This document shows positions 61,101 to 64,000 of a stretch of 64,000 bases of DNA, piece after piece. The stretch comes from Kryptolebias marmoratus. Its lineage: Eukaryota; Chordata; Actinopteri; Cyprinodontiformes; Rivulidae. The stretch covers positions 5,757,289 through 5,821,288 of the forward strand of contig NC_051445.1 in NCBI RefSeq assembly GCF_001649575.2, read 5' to 3'. Made by a program: the position numbers and the translations under genes. Below the pieces are notes generated by a model that saw only the letters and a program-made list of their open reading frames with translations, ran no database searches and was not told where the DNA came from. Each line of letters opens with the position of its first letter. Position 1 is the stretch's first letter.

Positions 61101-63561
61101 CACTACTTTTTTTTTAAATTATACAACAAATGAATTAATCAAATAAGATCACAGGAACAGAAGCAGCTCACAAACTCAGCCCTCCTCTCCTTCCCTCCCA
61201 TCCTGAAGTCCCCAGTGATTCTCCAAGCTTTTGATGTGTGCGTTTGTTCAATGCTGACCCTGATCCGTTGTTGGTAGTTGTGCTTGTGGCAAATCATTTT
61301 TTTCCATTAGGACCAAAGAATTTAGGTCATTGTTTTCTATTGGCTCACTCCATTCTTTTATTTTAATGTATTTGTGTAGGTGTCCTTTGTGGTAATAAAG
61401 TTTTGGTTTTATTAAGCATAGTTTTTGAAGTTGTAGTGGTAGTTTTTTTTCCCCCACCCTGTAGAGAAAGCTGCTGTTTATCCAACACCATTATCTTTAC
61501 AAATGGAGGCAGTTGAAACATTGTGATGCCAGTTTTGCAATCCCTACAAATAACCAGTTAATGGTGACCAGCGAACACTCAAGGCTGATCTTACATCATT
61601 CACAAAAGGAGTTAAAAGCTCAAACTGCTGTCCGCAGCAGTAAATTATTGTGTAATTTTCTGTCCTATTGTCAGGGCCATTGCTTTAGTTCTGATTAGAG
61701 TAGCCCTTTAGAAGAGAGTGCAAAGGGTCAAATTTACACTTCTCTGAATTAATATAGAACTGTACATTTCTTTTCCTAAAATGATTTGAATAAAGTGCTT
61801 CAGCACATCTCAGTTTGTGTAGAAACTACCTCTCAGGAGCACTTAGATGATGTGTGGCTCTGTGTTGTGAAAAGAAGGCAGATATAGACATTATTATGAG
61901 CCTGCACATTTAGTGATTCATACTGTCATCCACATTTTTTAAGAGTACCATTGGGCAGATTCCATTTTACCGCTGAAATCCCATTAGGATATATTTAAAT
62001 ACAGGAGAGAGTGTTATTTAGCTTAGCTGAGTATCTCAAAGGAAGCTATCAAGCAGTTGAATTGTGTTGATGGGACACATTTTTTGCTGTAGAGAAAGAG
62101 GGACATGCACAGTAGAGGAATTACTTTTAATTCTTTATTTTTATGCAGAGAGCAAGCAAAATGACTGAATAAACAGCAGCTGCACCAATTTGCAAGATTT
62201 TCAAACCAAATGAAATATTTAGCAGTGCTATTTTTCCCATTCTATTTGAGAAACTAGAATGTAGTTGAGCTGTAGTGCAGCCAACATGGGGTGAGTCGTG
62301 ACCATGTTATTGGCTTATTGGTGCCATGGTGGGTGATTGGATGGCTCTTCCAGTCACGTCTCAGCAACTTAATTAACAGAGTCCTGGGGGAAGATGCAGA
62401 GACAAGAAACAGTTGTGTCGCTGAGTGAACATTGTTTTGTTTTTGTTGTAATTTTACAGCATAAAAGAACCTTATCCTTCCTCTGGGCTTCACCTGAGAG
62501 AGAAACAGGAAGGAGTTTGACCCGGTCTCTGAATTCTGAAGTGGCTCGAAGCGAAAGGCTTGTGCATCACAGTTAACACATGTTGCCTCACATGGCTGCA
62601 CAGTCTTAAGTTTTTTTCACCAAAGGAACTTCAGAGGCTTGTTTTGAATAAGCAATTACAATCTTCTTGAATTGAAAGATAACAGTGAAGAATGGTATAA
62701 ATAATAGGCGCAGGATTAGTTAGATGTAGGGGAAAGGATTGGAAAAGGATTGGATTTGTGCCTGATTGTCTGGTGCTCAGAGATGGAAGATATTGTTGTG
62801 TATGAAAAGTGTTTTATTTTCTATTTATCTGCAGGAAAATGGATGGACCCCGAACGCCTCGAGATGAAAGAAGGAGAGCGCAACATAATGAAGGTGGGTA
62901 ATTAGGAGTGATTGTGGCTTTTGATTTCACCAGACAGTGCAACACAATGTGGTGTGGTGCTTTAATAGGGACATTTCTGTTTGAAAGAAAATCACCAAAC
63001 CCTGTCAAATCATGCCGTTATCCCAAGAATAGATAACATTTGTTTTCAGACAGGCCACTAGAGGTCACTGTTGAGCTGCCGAAGCCAGGAAATGCATTTA
63101 TTATCTACAATATGGTCCAGAAAACAAAAACCTGATTTTTGATTCCAAGATTACTTGCTGTATCTCAATGAGAAAAGAAAATAAATATGGAAAAGTTTAT
63201 TTTATCAATGTTTTCTATTTTATTTTATTTGTTTTTCTTACCAATTCATCAGTTGAAAGACGACGAAGAGACAAAATCAACAACTGGATTGTCACACTCT
63301 CGAAGATGATCCCTGACTGTAGTATGGACAGCACTAAGACCGGAGCCGTAAGCCACATTTCACTCCGATTTTCACGGCTCCCGTTTTAAATTTGCCCTCC
63401 TCAGCTTTGTGACTACATCTTTGTCCTTTCAGAGCAAAGGAGGGATCCTGTCTAAAGCCTGCGACTACATCCGTGAGCTAAGGCAAAATAACCAGCGACT
63501 GCAGGAGAGTCTAAAGGAAGTGGAGAGGATACAAGTGGACAATGAGCTATGCAGGCAGCAG
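52166..63561 (+). CDS. usf2: Upstream stimulatory factor 2 (bHLH-Zip), lacking the last exon
   Basis: Nuclear bHLH-leucine zipper factor that binds CACGTG E-boxes as USF1/USF2 dimers. Exons: 52166-52200, 52654-52694, 53487-53593, 55560-55679, 56818-56971, 58414-58501, 62835-62893, 63253-63347, 63433-63561; phases join, 276 codons so far. The start is the ATG at 52166 (MDMLEQSLDTA), matching the family N-terminus. Strings include FGDHNIQYQFRTEGGQVTYR, AVIQNPFSNGGSP and the USF-specific region QFYVMMTPPDVIQTGTQRTI. The basic region and helix 1 span exons 7-8 (HNEVERRRRDKINNWIV); helix 2 and the start of the zipper are in exon 9 (GGILSKACDYIRELRQNNQ). The end of the zipper lies off the right edge. 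One human internal Pro/Ala-rich exon is not seen. Intron 6 is over 4 kb. Confidence 0.97.
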
Positions 63562-64000
63562 GTATTAATACCAGTGCTTGCTCTGGCCTGCAAATGTGGC
63601 ATCAAGTGAAGTTTCATTGACTTCAGCAATGCATAAAAGAAAGTCTATGAATGATAATTCAAAACGTTCCTTTGAGGTGGTCGGGTGTAGCAGATAAATA
63701 AATTGGCACAAAAAAGGCAGCCATAGTGGGCTGCATATGTGACTCTGAAGATTGCTACTGCACTGAATAGATTGGTTTGCTGCGTGGTGCTCTGCAACAT
63801 TCAATGGTTAAGTCTCAGAAGCATAAAATCCACCCTAGCCCCTTATGCATCTTCATTTCTCCAAAACAAACCCACCGAGACTCCAGGCTGTGTAGCTAAT
63901 CATCACAGGCTGACAAAGAGGATCAAAGAGTTTGCACTCTTATAATGAGAAGTGTTACCTGAAATCAGTGCTTTGAGAGGCGGTGGGAATAACGTACACC

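Overview
The window is vertebrate nuclear DNA, almost certainly from a teleost fish. Genes are split into short exons with GT-AG introns, the intergenic DNA is AT-rich, and the dispersed repeats are typical of fish (Tc1, hAT and tRNA-SINE-like pieces). All products are fish versions of genes that in human lie on 19q13 (XRCC1; USF2-MAG-CD22-FFAR; ETFB-LIM2-VSIG10L), so this is a conserved block with local immune-gene additions. The exact species cannot be read from the sequence. There is one run of N (41086-41336), inside an intron.

Layout, left to right. 1-3851 (-): 5' half of xrcc1 (exons 1-8; the BRCT part is off the left edge), with a CRE/CCAAT promoter near 4250-4290. 5288-9540 (-): a sialoadhesin-type (Siglec/MAG/CD22-like) receptor with one V-set and three C2 domains. 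11657-15947 (+): a CARD-NACHT-LRR NOD-like receptor whose C-terminal half resembles NLRX1. 18298-22674 (+): a second, ITIM-bearing Siglec/CD22-like receptor, followed at 23535-25062 by a 5'-truncated tandem copy of its last exons with every splice phase intact. 27578-28951: a dead Tc1/mariner element with long inverted repeats. 29082-29996 (+): a free-fatty-acid receptor 2-like GPCR. 30329-32652 (-): lim2. 36880-42811 (-): vsig10l, with a gapped hAT element in intron 2. 43380-44655: nested local duplications that carry a degenerate copy of etfb exon 5. 45787-50198 (-): etfb. 52166-63561+ (+): usf2, whose last exon lies off the right edge.

All coding models were built by hand from splice sites. 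In each, the exon phases add up to one open frame: siglec A 568 aa, NLR 950 aa, siglec B 604 aa, FFAR2-like 304 aa, lim2 173 aa, vsig10l 693 aa, etfb 254 aa.

The genes do not form one pathway. xrcc1 (DNA repair), etfb (mitochondrial electron transfer), usf2 (E-box transcription factor) and lim2 (lens membrane protein) are housekeeping or tissue genes. The stretch from 5 kb to 30 kb is an immune neighbourhood: two inhibitory or adaptor-coupled Siglec-like receptors, a partial third, a CARD-containing NLR and a short-chain fatty acid receptor. The most notable items are the CARD plus NLRX1-like NLR, the in-phase truncated Siglec tail that could act as an alternative 3' end, and the loss of otherwise conserved key residues in siglec A, the FFAR2-like receptor, vsig10l and xrcc1.
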